From Pycnococcus provasolii (taxonomy: Eukaryota > Chlorophyta > Pseudoscourfieldiophyceae > Pseudoscourfieldiales > Pycnococcaceae), in contig OW568866.1 of the NCBI GenBank assembly GCA_938743325.2, forward strand, positions 868,001 through 932,000: a DNA stretch of 64,000 nucleotides, in the 5' to 3' direction. This document shows, in pieces, positions 36,608 through 45,415 of this stretch. Made by a program: the position numbers and the translations under genes. Below the pieces are notes generated by a model that worked only from the letters and a program-made list of their open reading frames with translations, made no database searches and was not told the origin of the DNA. How positions within the stretch are numbered: the stretch's first letter is position 1; each line of letters opens with the position of its first letter.

Positions 36608-37702
36608 CTACAAGATGCGAACCTCAGTCATGAACCGCGTGCCATTGAGCTCACCTAAGCGCGACGCATCGGTAGGTGCTTGGCCGTGATCGTTGGCACC
36701 CCAGCACGCGACGCTCCCGTCGGCTCGCACTGCCAACGAGTGTTGAGTGCCCGCGGCGACAGCTACGAAGTCGCCCTCCACGCCGGCGGGAGGCGCTTCG
36801 CCGAAGGTGTTATCACCCCAGCACGCGACGCTCCCGTCGGCTCCCAGTGCCAACGAGTGAAAGTTACCCGCGGCGACCGCTACGAAGTCGCCCTCCACGC
36901 CGGCGGGAGGCGCTTGGCCGTGATCGTTGGCACCCCAGCACGCGACGCTCCCGTCGGCTCCCAGTGCCAACGAGTGTACTCTGCCCGCGGCGACCGCTAC
37001 GAAGTCGCCCTCCACGCCGGCGGGAGGCGCTTCGCCGAAGGTGTTATCACCCCAGCACGCGACGCTCCCGTCGGCTCCCAGTGCCAACGAGTGAAAGTAA
37101 CCCGCGGCGACCGCTACGAAGTCGCCCTCCACGCCGGCGGGAGGCGCTTGGCCGTGATCGTTGGCACCCCAGCACGCGACGCTCCCGTCGGCTCCCAGTG
37201 CCAACGAGTGTACTCTGCCCGCGGCGACCGCTACGAAGTCGCCCTCCATGCCGCCGGGAGGCGCTTGGCCGGTATCGTTGACACCCCAGCACGCGACGCT
37301 CCCGTCGGCTCGCACTGCCAACGAGTGTTGAATGCCCGCGGCGACCGCTACGAAGTCGCCCTCCATGCCGCCGGGAGGCGCTTGGCCGTGATCGTTGACA
37401 CCCCAGCACGCGACGCTCCCGTCGTCTCGCAGTGCCAACGAGTGATAGTAACCCGCACTAATCACGGCGTTCGCCCTCGCGCGCCGAATGCGCCTTTCTT
37501 GAACGGCGGCGATTCGCCGCGGCCTGTGCACGGTGACGAGCCAGTCGAGCCATACGGCGATGGCTTTGTCCTTCAGGCTCAGCAGCAGTGACGCTGACAT
37601 GAACGCTGGTGGGACACGCGTGTCCACGGGCATGACACGATGATTTGAAAGTCTGATCACAAGTCTGGCTGGGAAGGGTCGCCCAAACCAACCCCTAAAC
37701 AT
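36608..37702 (-). CDS. RCC1-like seven-repeat protein, copy 2 (inverted paralogue)
   Basis: 364 residues with the same plan as the gene at 27472: the shared leader from MPVD onward, then seven 39-residue RCC1_2 repeats and the identical C-terminal tail. Repeats 3-4 and 5-6 are a duplicated two-blade block (ANDHGQ then DNTFGE), so this copy has been reshuffled internally while still totalling seven blades. About 110 bp of 3' flank also match copy 1, which points to a recent segmental duplication in inverted orientation 8 kb apart. The first 24 or so residues differ from copy 1. The preferred start is uncertain: an ATG at the shared MPVD segment is also possible. Confidence 0.83.
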   Translation of the reverse strand: MFRGWFGRPFPARLVIRLSNHRVMPVDTRVPPAFMSASLLLSLKDKAIAVWLDWLVTVHRPRRIAAVQERRIRRARANAVISAGYYHSLALRDDGSVACWGVNDHGQAPPGGMEGDFVAVAAGIQHSLAVRADGSVACWGVNDTGQAPPGGMEGDFVAVAAGRVHSLALGADGSVACWGANDHGQAPPAGVEGDFVAVAAGYFHSLALGADGSVACWGDNTFGEAPPAGVEGDFVAVAAGRVHSLALGADGSVACWGANDHGQAPPAGVEGDFVAVAAGNFHSLALGADGSVACWGDNTFGEAPPAGVEGDFVAVAAGTQHSLAVRADGSVACWGANDHGQAPTDASRLGELNGTRFMTEVRIL

Positions 37703-37877
37703 CTTCGAAACCCCTCCTCGCTCGCAAACCCCTAATTAATCCAACAGGCCGAACCGGAACCGGTATCCCCCAGGGGTTTCGGGACCCCGTCTGTGTTCCC
37801 CCTCCTCCAGGAGGGGAGAAGTCTGGATAAGGCGGCGTGTGCACTTTCCTCCTCGCCCAATCATTTTCAACAGCAAG

Positions 37878-38666
37878 ATGCTCTCCAAAGGTCACAGCAG
37901 TGTCATGCGTGCTCCTTCTGCTCGTGCTCGTGTTTCTTTGTCTCGTCGTCCTTTGGTTAAGGTTCGTGCGTCGTTTTCGAGTGTCGCCCCTCTCGGCTCG
38001 CGTATCTTGGTTCGGATTGAGAAATCCCAACCGCAAAGTGCAGGTGGGATCCTGCTGCCGTCGTCAAGCCAAAAGAAGCAAAATAATGGGGTTGTTGTCT
38101 CCATCTCGGAGGATGTCGCGAACGTGACGAAAGGTGATAAAGTGCTCTACTCTGAATATGCGGGTACGGAGGTGGATTTCCAAGACGAAGAACATATCAT
38201 TCTCAAGGTACGACAAACTTCTTCAAGCGTACGCTTTCTTTGTATTCTTCACACACGCAAGAACTAACACGATCAACGAAAAAAAATATATATCTCGTAT
38301 CAACACACGTGGTGATGGTGATGGTGACCTGCTCAGAGCGACGACGTCATTGGAGTCATGCCGTCTGACGACGTGTCAAAATTGAAACCGTGCGGCCCGC
38401 GTATTCTCATCGAGTGCACAGACGCCGAGGAGTCCACCACAGGAGGCGTGCTGCTCACGCAGTCGGTCAAGGAAAGGCCGCTCACGGGAAGCGTCGTCGC
38501 AATTGGACAGGGTGCGGAAGACGAGAGTGGAAAGGTGCAACCACTCAGCGTGAAGGTTGGGGCGACGGTCATGTACAGCAAGTACAGCGGCATGGAGCTT
38601 GAGGGCAAGGACGGTAAGCAGTTCATCGTCGTCGGCGACTCGGACCTGCTCGCGGAGCTTTCATAA
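37878..38666 (+). CDS. Plastid-type co-chaperonin with two tandem GroES domains (Cpn20), two exons
   Basis: Cpn20 caps the plastid Cpn60 chaperonin. Exon 1 (37878-38207) gives a Ser/Arg-rich transit-like leader and the first Cpn10 domain (LGSRILVRIEK, SAGGILLPSSSQKK, GDKVLYSEYAGTEV). Exon 2 (38337-38666) gives the linker SDDVIGVMPSDDV and the second domain (CGPRILIEC, TTGGVLLTQSVKERP, VGATVMYSKYSGMELEGKDG). Joining at AAG/GTACGA and CTCAG/AGC is phase 0 and places the junction in the inter-domain linker, exactly where plant Cpn20 has a similar E-D-D-I-I-G segment. The spliced protein has 219 residues. An in-frame ATG 39 bp upstream (37839) is the alternative start. It is convergent with the U1A/U2B'' gene, 133 bp apart. 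Confidence 0.9.
38208..38336 (+). other. Intron of the Cpn20 gene (129 bp)
   Basis: Donor GTACGA, acceptor GCTCAG, phase 0. It falls between the two GroES domains. The 3' half carries a GGTGATGGTGATGGTGA run just before the acceptor. Confidence 0.82.
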
Positions 38667-38799
38667 AAAAATAAATCACCGCCCGATACACAAAGTAGAA
38701 ACGCAAGTTCTCATTGCTCGTGTGTGGTGGGTGTTGTAAGACAAGACTCGCCTCATGCTTCGAATTTTTGCAACGTTTCTCAGTTACACGTCAGGTTGT

Positions 38800-39564
38800 T
38801 CACCGTTTCGCATATGCGATTTTCATGGCATTTTCCGGCGTGATTTTGAAGTTCTGCAAGCCAGCGAGCGCCGCGCCCGCGCGCCTTTCGTGGTCAAACT
38901 CGACGAACGCGATTCCTGGTCTTGCTTCAACCATGCGCACCTCCTGAAAGCCTGGAAACTGCGAGAAGAGCGGCCTGAGCATTTTGTCCGTCGTCGCGGC
39001 TGGTAGGTTTTGCACGAAGAGAATGTTGTGCGGCGGCGCCTCTTCGTTCATCGCCGCAGCGATTCGTTCCTCTTCCGCCTTTCTCTTCTTTTCCAGCGCC
39101 TCCTCTTCTCGTCTCGCTTGCTTTGCGACAGCCTTGGATGCGCGTACCTCTTCAGACTTTCGCTTTTCCATCTCGCGGTGTTCTTTCATCTGCTCGGGTG
39201 TTCGTGCAACAAACGTGCCCTCGAGCTTCCTGACAGCGTCGGACTTTGCTTTTGCGTATGAGATTCGCATCGGCATGTCAAAGAAAGGGAAACCTTGCAT
39301 TTTCGAAAGTGCCAAGGTGGCTTGTTCTGTTTGTGCGAAGACGACCCACGCTTGTCCACGCAGTCGATAGTTGTTCATGGCGACGATATCTAAAATAGTA
39401 CCAAATGGGCTGAATATGCACAACAGGCATTTTTTCAGCTCAACTTGTTTCAGCTTATTGTTTAGATTGGAAACGTACAGAGTCTGATTCGGAGGATGAA
39501 GGGGGGCCTCTTCTTCCGTGGACATGGCAACAACTTCCGGGTTGGTGGTGTCGTCCGCCGCCAT
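38800..39564 (-). CDS. U1A/U2B''-type spliceosomal protein with two RRMs
   Basis: Binds stem-loops of U1 and/or U2 snRNA in the nucleus. RRM1 has RNP2 TLYVSNLNNKL, the KCLLCIFSPFG segment and RNP1 LRGQAWVVF, then the family's FPFFDMPMRISYAKAKSD. A charged Glu/Lys/Ala helix follows, and RRM2 closes the protein (ILFVQNLPAATT, GIAFVEF, MKIAYAKR). The lack of an N-terminal RS region and the single protein size are as in plant and insect SNF-type proteins; U1A and U2B'' cannot be separated from sequence alone. I choose the ATG at 39564 (MAADDTTNPEV). An in-frame ATG at 39627 would add 21 basic residues, and one 14 codons further in is also possible. Confidence 0.9.
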   Translation of the reverse strand: MAADDTTNPEVVAMSTEEEAPLHPPNQTLYVSNLNNKLKQVELKKCLLCIFSPFGTILDIVAMNNYRLRGQAWVVFAQTEQATLALSKMQGFPFFDMPMRISYAKAKSDAVRKLEGTFVARTPEQMKEHREMEKRKSEEVRASKAVAKQARREEEALEKKRKAEEERIAAAMNEEAPPHNILFVQNLPAATTDKMLRPLFSQFPGFQEVRMVEARPGIAFVEFDHERRAGAALAGLQNFKITPENAMKIAYAKR

Positions 39565-39655
39565 AGGTACCGTATGTATGTGCGCTCGAGGAATACGACG
39601 AATGGTTCGATCTGGCGGCTGAAACAAAACACAACAAAAAAAACCAAAAAAACAA

Positions 39656-39715
39656 ACCCTAACACCTAACCCTAACCCTAACCCTAACCCTAACCCTAAT
39701 CGGAACCCTAACCCG
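39656..39715 (+). repeat. Telomere-like array (CCCTAA)n, slightly impure
   Basis: About six CCCTAA units plus diverged flanking units (CCTAACA, CGGAACCCTAA). The array sits about 95 bp upstream of the U1A/U2B'' start. Confidence 0.93.
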
Positions 39716-39816
39716 AATGGCCAAGGCGAAGTTTATCCTGGTTTCATGGCGGTTGAAATAAATGTCTGATAACCTTAGTAGTCTGTTGGTATAATATGTA
39801 ATAAATATTCTTACAG

Positions 39817-39847
<31 letters not shown>

Positions 39848-39848
39848 A
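39817..39848. repeat. Trinucleotide microsatellite (GTT)n
   Basis: About ten GTT units lie immediately after the RlmH stop codon (minus-strand gene), in its presumed 3' untranslated region. Confidence 0.93.
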
Positions 39849-39858
39849 TGTTGTTATC

Positions 39859-40509
39859 TTAGTGGTGGTATGGCTCGCCGTTCAAAATCGTCCAGCTCCT
39901 ATACAGTGCTTCCAACGTGACGATGCGAGCCACCTGGTGATTCAAAACGAGAGGACTCAAACTAATCGTCTGCTGTGCGCGACTTCTCACGTCGTCGTGC
40001 CAACCGTAAGGCCCGCCAATCGCAAACACCACGCCGTCACTCGTCTTATCGCAAGCCTCCGCGTACAACTTAGCCAAGTGCTCGCTACTCACGCTCTTCC
40101 CGCGTTCGTCCAACACGAACAAATAGGAGTCGCGACCGACCGCCTTCAAGGCGCGGCCAGCCTCCTCGACGCGCTGAGCGTCCGCCGACGCGTTCTTCGC
40201 CGAAGATGCGCCACCAGGCTTGACGCGCACTTCCTCGAACGGGCAGTACCTGCGCACCTTCGCTGCCCACGTATCGCAAACGTGTTCAAAGGAGGCGTCG
40301 GCGGGCTTGCCGACGTACAGGAGTCGAAGCGGCACGCGACGCACTGCTCGTCGTGACTTTGATGATGATTTGGATGACGATGACGATGACGATGACGACC
40401 CGGCCGTAACCTTTCTTAATCTCTCCCTGGGAGACTCTCCCTGGGAGAGCATCCATTGGGGTATCCTGCACTGCCACTGCCGTGGAGAGACGGATAAAAC
40501 ACACGGCAT
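39859..40509 (-). CDS. RlmH-type 23S rRNA (pseudouridine-N3) methyltransferase, organelle-targeted
   Basis: A SPOUT-fold (trefoil-knot) methyltransferase that in bacteria methylates pseudouridine 1915 in helix 69 of 23S rRNA, using S-adenosylmethionine. Hallmarks are the L-x-V-G-K entry (LLYVGKPAD), DERGKSVSSEHLA, the FAIGGPYGW cofactor-loop motif, and the C-terminal L-N-H-Q-V-x-R-I-x-x-L-E-x-L-Y-R-x-W-x-I...EPYHH signature, complete to the final HH. I start at 40509; the longer open frame would run through a telomere-like array. The 216-residue product has about 60 residues of Ser/Arg-rich leader before the core, including a nine-Ser run, fitting plastid or mitochondrial import. It is head-to-head with the LRR gene, 167 bp apart. 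Confidence 0.92.
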   Translation of the reverse strand: MPCVLSVSPRQWQCRIPQWMLSQGESPRERLRKVTAGSSSSSSSSSKSSSKSRRAVRRVPLRLLYVGKPADASFEHVCDTWAAKVRRYCPFEEVRVKPGGASSAKNASADAQRVEEAGRALKAVGRDSYLFVLDERGKSVSSEHLAKLYAEACDKTSDGVVFAIGGPYGWHDDVRSRAQQTISLSPLVLNHQVARIVTLEALYRSWTILNGEPYHH

Positions 40510-40581
40510 GACCAAATACTGTTGGTGGGGGACCAGTGCCCAGTGTGGAGTGGGGGTGAGAAAAAGGACAAAACGTCCGAT

Positions 40582-40624
40582 CCCTAACCCTAACCCTAAC
40601 CCTAACCCTAACCCTAACCCGAAC
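40582..40624 (+). repeat. Telomere-like array (CCCTAA)n in a bidirectional promoter
   Basis: Six to seven CCCTAA units lie in the 167-bp gap between the divergent RlmH (start 40509) and LRR (start 40677) genes, so the array is probably part of both promoters or 5' untranslated regions. Confidence 0.93.
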
Positions 40625-40676
40625 CCCCTCACGTCCTCCCTTAAGGCCTTCCCCATCCCACCTAAGGTTCCTAATC

Positions 40677-42968
40677 ATGCCGCTTTTCATGTCGGCAACC
40701 GTCATGTTCCTTGTCACATGTGTATGCTGTTTGGCTCCTACTAGGGTGTTCTGTACTCCTCTGCAAGAAGACTCCGCCGCCGCTGATTTTTCAGAACTTG
40801 AACTTATCTCGAAGCCGTGCGCCGGATATGCAAGGAGCTTCTCTTCCTACCAAGTTTCTGAAGTACGCAACGCCGTGCGCGCCGCGCTTAAGAAGAGGTG
40901 TGACGCAGAGACGAACCAAGTCGATGCCAGCGACGCGTGCAAGGCGCACCATACTGACAGGTATGCTAGACTAGGGCACGCGGAGATGACGCGCGTCTTG
41001 CACGGCTTGCTGCACGAAGCGTGCCAAGCGGACGCAAGCAGGCTTGCAGCGGCGAACGGGCGCAACACGGAACGGGCCAGGCGAGCGATGGTGTCGACCA
41101 TCGCCGCAGAGGCGGATGCGGAAGCTGAACGACTTGCCAAGGCTGGGCAGACGTACGCATTCGCGCCTCCTGCAGGTGGCGCGCACGCGCGCACGCGCGC
41201 ACAACCCCAAGACGCCGCAAAAACGCTCAATGAGCCCGACGACTCTGACGGTGACGACGACCGAACGCGAGACTCGCGTCAAAACTCGCCAGGACCAACG
41301 CAGCTGCTCAGCGGACAGGCGCCACCACTACTTATTCTCCCATACCCAGACCCGCCGAACGCAGACGTTTCCCTGCTGGCGAATGCCACGTGGCGCGACG
41401 CCGCGGCGGCGGGAGCATTGGCGCAAGCCGAGCGACGCGCCTTGCGCCAGCTCTTCTCGTCCTGCAGCGTGCCTGCGTGGCGCGACGATGCGCACGTGCT
41501 GCTTGACGACGCGGTGGATGGCGAGAGTCGCCGGCAGCGTCCTGAGTTCACCATCAGCCACTGCGCACTCCGTGGAGTGGACTGCCTTGGCCGCGAGGTG
41601 GGCGTTGCGCGACTTTCCCTGCCCTCGCAAGGCTTGAAGTGCCCATTCCCGCGCGCTGCGCTCGCTGGACTGCCTCTCCTGCAGCAGCTCGACTTGTCCG
41701 GAAACCGTATCATAGGCGCGCTTTCCATGGATCTGATGCAGACGCTTCCACATCTCACTGCCATCGACGTGTCCGCCAATGAGCTCGCGCGCCTGAGCAA
41801 ACTCCTACCAGCCGGTTCCAGAGCCAAGTCAAAGAGCGATGCAGCGCTCGAGGTTCTGCAGATGGGCGCCAATCGGATCGACGAGAGTCTTGACCTCTAC
41901 AGCGTGTTCGCCGCGTTTCCGCACCTCCGCCTCGTGAATGCAAGCACAAATCGCCTCACGGGATCACTGCCCCTGCACTTGCCTCGTCAGCTTGAAGTGC
42001 TGAGCCTGGCTCAGAATCGTCTTGAGGGAGGTATTCCCATTCCGCATCCCGACGCAAGGCTCCGTCTGCTTGATCTCGCTTCGAATCGACTCAGCGGCAC
42101 AGTGCCCACGGCATTTCTCGCAAATGCACCTCGTCTTCGCGTGTTTGACGCGAGTGGCAATTCGCTGGAGGGTGCGCTACCTGCTCTTTCAGACGCCGTC
42201 GTCGATGAGGATAGTGAATTGCATGGGAAGGTGCCTTCTTCGCTGAAGGTGTACGCGCTCTCTTCGAATCAATTCGAGGGTGATGTGCCAGAGTCGATTA
42301 GCCGCTTCACCGCGCTCGCGACGCTCGACATATCTGGCAACAAGCTTTCTGGATCGCTCCCGGAAACACTTCTCGACTTATCTGCGTTGATGCACCTCAA
42401 TATCAGTGACAACCGTTTCACAGGCTCCCTCCCAGGCGCGTCGGATGCTCACGAGGAGATGCAGAGCACTATATTGACATCGAAGGCTCGTGGACTGCAG
42501 GCTTGGCCGGCACTCGTCAGTTTCGACGCTTCGGGCAATCTATTGGATGGCAAGCTTCCCAGCTTATTCGGTGGTCTCGAGCGCGCGGAGCACATTGAGC
42601 TTGGAGGGAATCGCCTTACCGGTTCGCTGCCTCGTGGTCTCGGACGTCTGAAAAGGCTGCGACGGCTTGGAGTATGCGGTAATCGCATCGATGGCACGAT
42701 TCCCGCCGAGTTGGCTAAGGCGCCCTCTCTCGTGAGCCTGAGCGTCTGCGACAACAAGTTTTCTGGCCATCTTCCGCTGGCTTTGGTGTCCAAGGAGCCG
42801 AGCCTGACAACGCTTGAGATTCACGGCAATGCACTAACCTTTGGTGAGTTTGGCGAGACGCGCGACGTGACGGAGCTCCCTGTTTCCTCATCAAAAGATG
42901 CCAAGGAAGTCTCTTCCGGAGCGTCGTCGTTGTCGTCGTCGTCTTTGCGTTCCCACGCCGACCTCTGA
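40677..42968 (+). CDS. Secreted leucine-rich-repeat protein, plant-type LRRs
   Basis: 763 residues. A signal peptide is predicted by eye (residues 1-25, MSATVMFLVTCVCCLAPTRVFC). A helical, charged, low-complexity segment follows (about 30-220), then an LRR N-cap-like region with paired cysteines (SSCSVPAWRD, C-A-L-R-G-V-D-C). About 13-14 plant-type repeats of 22-24 residues come next (consensus L-x-x-L-D-L-S-G-N-x-L-x-G-x-L-P). The order resembles the ectodomain of plant LRR receptor kinases, but there is no membrane helix and no kinase; the protein ends in a Ser-rich tail (SSLSSSSLRS). It is therefore probably secreted or wall-associated. A TGTAA element follows the stop. The ligand is unknown. 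Confidence 0.85.
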   Translation: MPLFMSATVMFLVTCVCCLAPTRVFCTPLQEDSAAADFSELELISKPCAGYARSFSSYQVSEVRNAVRAALKKRCDAETNQVDASDACKAHHTDRYARLGHAEMTRVLHGLLHEACQADASRLAAANGRNTERARRAMVSTIAAEADAEAERLAKAGQTYAFAPPAGGAHARTRAQPQDAAKTLNEPDDSDGDDDRTRDSRQNSPGPTQLLSGQAPPLLILPYPDPPNADVSLLANATWRDAAAAGALAQAERRALRQLFSSCSVPAWRDDAHVLLDDAVDGESRRQRPEFTISHCALRGVDCLGREVGVARLSLPSQGLKCPFPRAALAGLPLLQQLDLSGNRIIGALSMDLMQTLPHLTAIDVSANELARLSKLLPAGSRAKSKSDAALEVLQMGANRIDESLDLYSVFAAFPHLRLVNASTNRLTGSLPLHLPRQLEVLSLAQNRLEGGIPIPHPDARLRLLDLASNRLSGTVPTAFLANAPRLRVFDASGNSLEGALPALSDAVVDEDSELHGKVPSSLKVYALSSNQFEGDVPESISRFTALATLDISGNKLSGSLPETLLDLSALMHLNISDNRFTGSLPGASDAHEEMQSTILTSKARGLQAWPALVSFDASGNLLDGKLPSLFGGLERAEHIELGGNRLTGSLPRGLGRLKRLRRLGVCGNRIDGTIPAELAKAPSLVSLSVCDNKFSGHLPLALVSKEPSLTTLEIHGNALTFGEFGETRDVTELPVSSSKDAKEVSSGASSLSSSSLRSHADL

Positions 42969-43522
42969 CTATGGTAGACTGTCTTATCTTGTAAAATTCA
43001 TTTTGTAATCCTTACTGTACAAAAGTTCCTGCGAAGTTACGCTTATGTAAATTCGCCAACCAACCAACATAAGTACCACTGTATGTTATGTTAGGTTGGT
43101 AAAACAAGAGGAAAGGGGGTCACGCAAAGGCTGGCAAAGGCCGGCCAGCCGGCCAGGCCAGGCCAGACCAACCAGTGGCAACAGCTGGTAGAACTGCGCC
43201 TAGGGGAGACGTGAGTTTTTATCGTATGTACTACATAAGTCGGTTCCCACAACGCACCGAAGAAGGGCGAAAGAAGGTTCGTTCAACAGGAGACCTGTTT
43301 TCCTGGCAAATAAATGGTGTTGCAGGTAACTAGGTAAGTAGCTAAACTAAAGTTAAGGTGAGGAAGGGTCAAGGGGATCCACTCGTTGCGTGTATCGTCC
43401 TCCCCCCCCCCCCCCCCCCCCTTTCTGAGAAGTCGCGGTTCGGTTCGGTTGACCGTTGAACCGTTGAGAGGGTTTCCGCGCAGTCGATAGATAGACTACC
43501 AACACAGCAGAACTTTGTCAAC
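42969..43522. other. Intergenic region with poly-C tract
   Basis: No gene. It contains TGTAA-type 3' signals near 42990-43010, a GGCCAGCCGGCCAGGCC-type run near 43140-43170, and a run of 20 C at 43402-43421 about 100 bp before the CFAP52 start. Confidence 0.6.
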
Positions 43523-45415
43523 ATGGCGCTCCTCCTGCACGTGACGCAGACGTACGGCCACGGCCTCGCCACCTGCTGCGTGCGCACGCACCCGTCCCTC
43601 GCCGGCGTGACGTTCCGTGCACAAGGCAACTTCGTCGTGCGTGAGACCTTTAGCGCGTCTACGGCCGCGGCCGCAGAGCCGCCCTCGCAGCTGCTGTTCC
43701 GGGGCGCGTCCGCCAAGATTGTGCAAATCGCCGTGTCGCCTCGAGGAGATCTCGTGGCGGCTGCTCAAACGCTGCCTAAGCCAGACATCTTGCTGTTCGA
43801 CGCTGAGACCGGCGCGCTGGTTGCACAGCTGGCTGAGCACGACCACGACGTCAAGCACCTCGCCTTCTCGCCGGACGGGCGCGTTCTCGTGTCCGTAGAT
43901 GCGCACGAGAAGCTTGTTTTCTGGGATGCGCTGACTCGCAACGTCATCACGAGTCTTGCAGCTTCACCGAACCCGATGTTGAGCGTTGCATTCGGACCAG
44001 GTGCACCGGAGCGCGGCTTCTACGAACTGGCGGCGGGCGGTGACAAGGTGCTCGTGGTCTGGGAGCTCGACGCCACCACAGGGCGAGTGGGTATGCGCAA
44101 GGCGATGGCCGGCACGTACCAGCGCAAGTACACGGCACTGTGCTTCTCGGATGAAGGGTCTCTGTGCGCGGGCACGGCAAGCGGCGACGTGGTAACGTTC
44201 GGCCTCAAGGGTCTGAACCTCGTGACGGTGCAGCAGGCGGCTTCGCACGGCGTGACGGCGATCCTCCCCACCGAGGACGGAAGCTTGCTCGTTGGTGGTG
44301 GAGATGGCGCGCTGACAGTTCTCTTTAAGGAGAACAATGCCTCTGCGACGCTCCCGCGCACATACTTCTCCGGCGGAATTGTCTCCTTGGAGGCTGACGC
44401 CAGTGCAGGTTCGCTCGTCGTGGCCACGGACGAGGGATGCATCTACGAGGTTGCCTCGTCGGACCTCGGCTCGACAGAACGAGCGGAAGGCCACAGCGCG
44501 TGCGTCCGGTGCGTGGCATGGCCAAAGGAGGTTGGCGACGCCGGATTCCTTGCCGCCAGCGACGACGGCACCGTACGCCTTTGGCGCGTTGACGGGTCTG
44601 GGTTGCCCTCCCGGCTCGCTCGGGTAGCTGCGCACGGTGGCGTCGAGGCTGCTGTGAGCGTCGCGATTCTTCCCGATGGCTTAGTTCTCAGCGGATGGGC
44701 CGATGGCGTTTTGCGATGCCATGCGCTGCTTGACACATCTAGCGGTCCCGCTGACGGGCTCGCGGATGAGCTGTGGAGCATCAATGGCGCGGGAGGTCGC
44801 AACGGCGCGGCGATCACCGCCTTAGCAGTTGGCGAGGATGGCACTGTTGTGGCGTGCGGCGGAGCGAACGGCGACCTGAACGTCTTTGACGTCGCGACCC
44901 GCCGCCTGATTCACACATTTCCTGAGCACAGGAAGGAAGTTACACGTCTCTGCTTCTTCCAGGATGGTCCCGTGCTGCTGAGCGCAAGCCGCGATTCGAC
45001 GTTCAGCGTCGTGGACGTGTACAGCAAGCAGCGCATCAGCCAGCATCTCAGTCGCACGACAAATATTGCCGATGCGGCCGTCTGCCCTGACCAGCTCACG
45101 GTGCTCACGGTGGGCCAGGACGGCTCCATCTGCTACTGGAAGCTCGACGAGGTTGCGCCTGCGATGGTTGTCGAGGCTGCTCACGAGCAAGGCGCCAACT
45201 GCCTGTGTCTCGACGACTCGGGCGAGCTGCTTGCGACCGGCGGCGGCGACGGGTTCGTGCGCCTTTGGGATGTTGCGAGTGGCGAGCTGCTCGCCGAAGG
45301 TGCCTTCCACTCATCTCCCGTGCGCAGTGTGTCGTTCGACTCGTCCGGCTCTCGGCTTGTGAGCAGCGCTTCCGACGGCTCTCTGGTCACGTGGCAGGTG
45401 GAGCGAGCGGCTTAG
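43523..45415 (+). CDS. CFAP52: CFAP52/FAP52-like WD40 ciliary protein
   Basis: 630 residues forming two WD40 propellers. CFAP52 (WDR16) is a microtubule inner protein bound inside the B-tubule of ciliary doublets. Length and order of landmarks match the family: a degenerate first blade, then DILLFDAETGALVAQLAEH, LVVWELDATTGRV, an L-x-V-G-G-G-x-G blade (SLLVGGGDGALTVL), VLSGWADGVLRC (compare I-I-S-A-W-N-D-G in animals), and closing blades with GGGDGFVRLWDVASGELL and SSASDGSLVTWQV. Generic WD40 proteins are the main alternative, but the absence of any extra domain and the co-linear blade signatures favour CFAP52. Start is the first ATG. Its linked neighbour DRC11, 10 kb away, is also axonemal. 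Confidence 0.8.
   Translation: MALLLHVTQTYGHGLATCCVRTHPSLAGVTFRAQGNFVVRETFSASTAAAAEPPSQLLFRGASAKIVQIAVSPRGDLVAAAQTLPKPDILLFDAETGALVAQLAEHDHDVKHLAFSPDGRVLVSVDAHEKLVFWDALTRNVITSLAASPNPMLSVAFGPGAPERGFYELAAGGDKVLVVWELDATTGRVGMRKAMAGTYQRKYTALCFSDEGSLCAGTASGDVVTFGLKGLNLVTVQQAASHGVTAILPTEDGSLLVGGGDGALTVLFKENNASATLPRTYFSGGIVSLEADASAGSLVVATDEGCIYEVASSDLGSTERAEGHSACVRCVAWPKEVGDAGFLAASDDGTVRLWRVDGSGLPSRLARVAAHGGVEAAVSVAILPDGLVLSGWADGVLRCHALLDTSSGPADGLADELWSINGAGGRNGAAITALAVGEDGTVVACGGANGDLNVFDVATRRLIHTFPEHRKEVTRLCFFQDGPVLLSASRDSTFSVVDVYSKQRISQHLSRTTNIADAAVCPDQLTVLTVGQDGSICYWKLDEVAPAMVVEAAHEQGANCLCLDDSGELLATGGGDGFVRLWDVASGELLAEGAFHSSPVRSVSFDSSGSRLVSSASDGSLVTWQVERAA

Noticed and set aside
40510-40656. N-terminal extension of RlmH containing a Gly-Leu repeat
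   Set aside because: Again a reading of the telomere-like array; starts at 40509 or slightly further in are more sensible.
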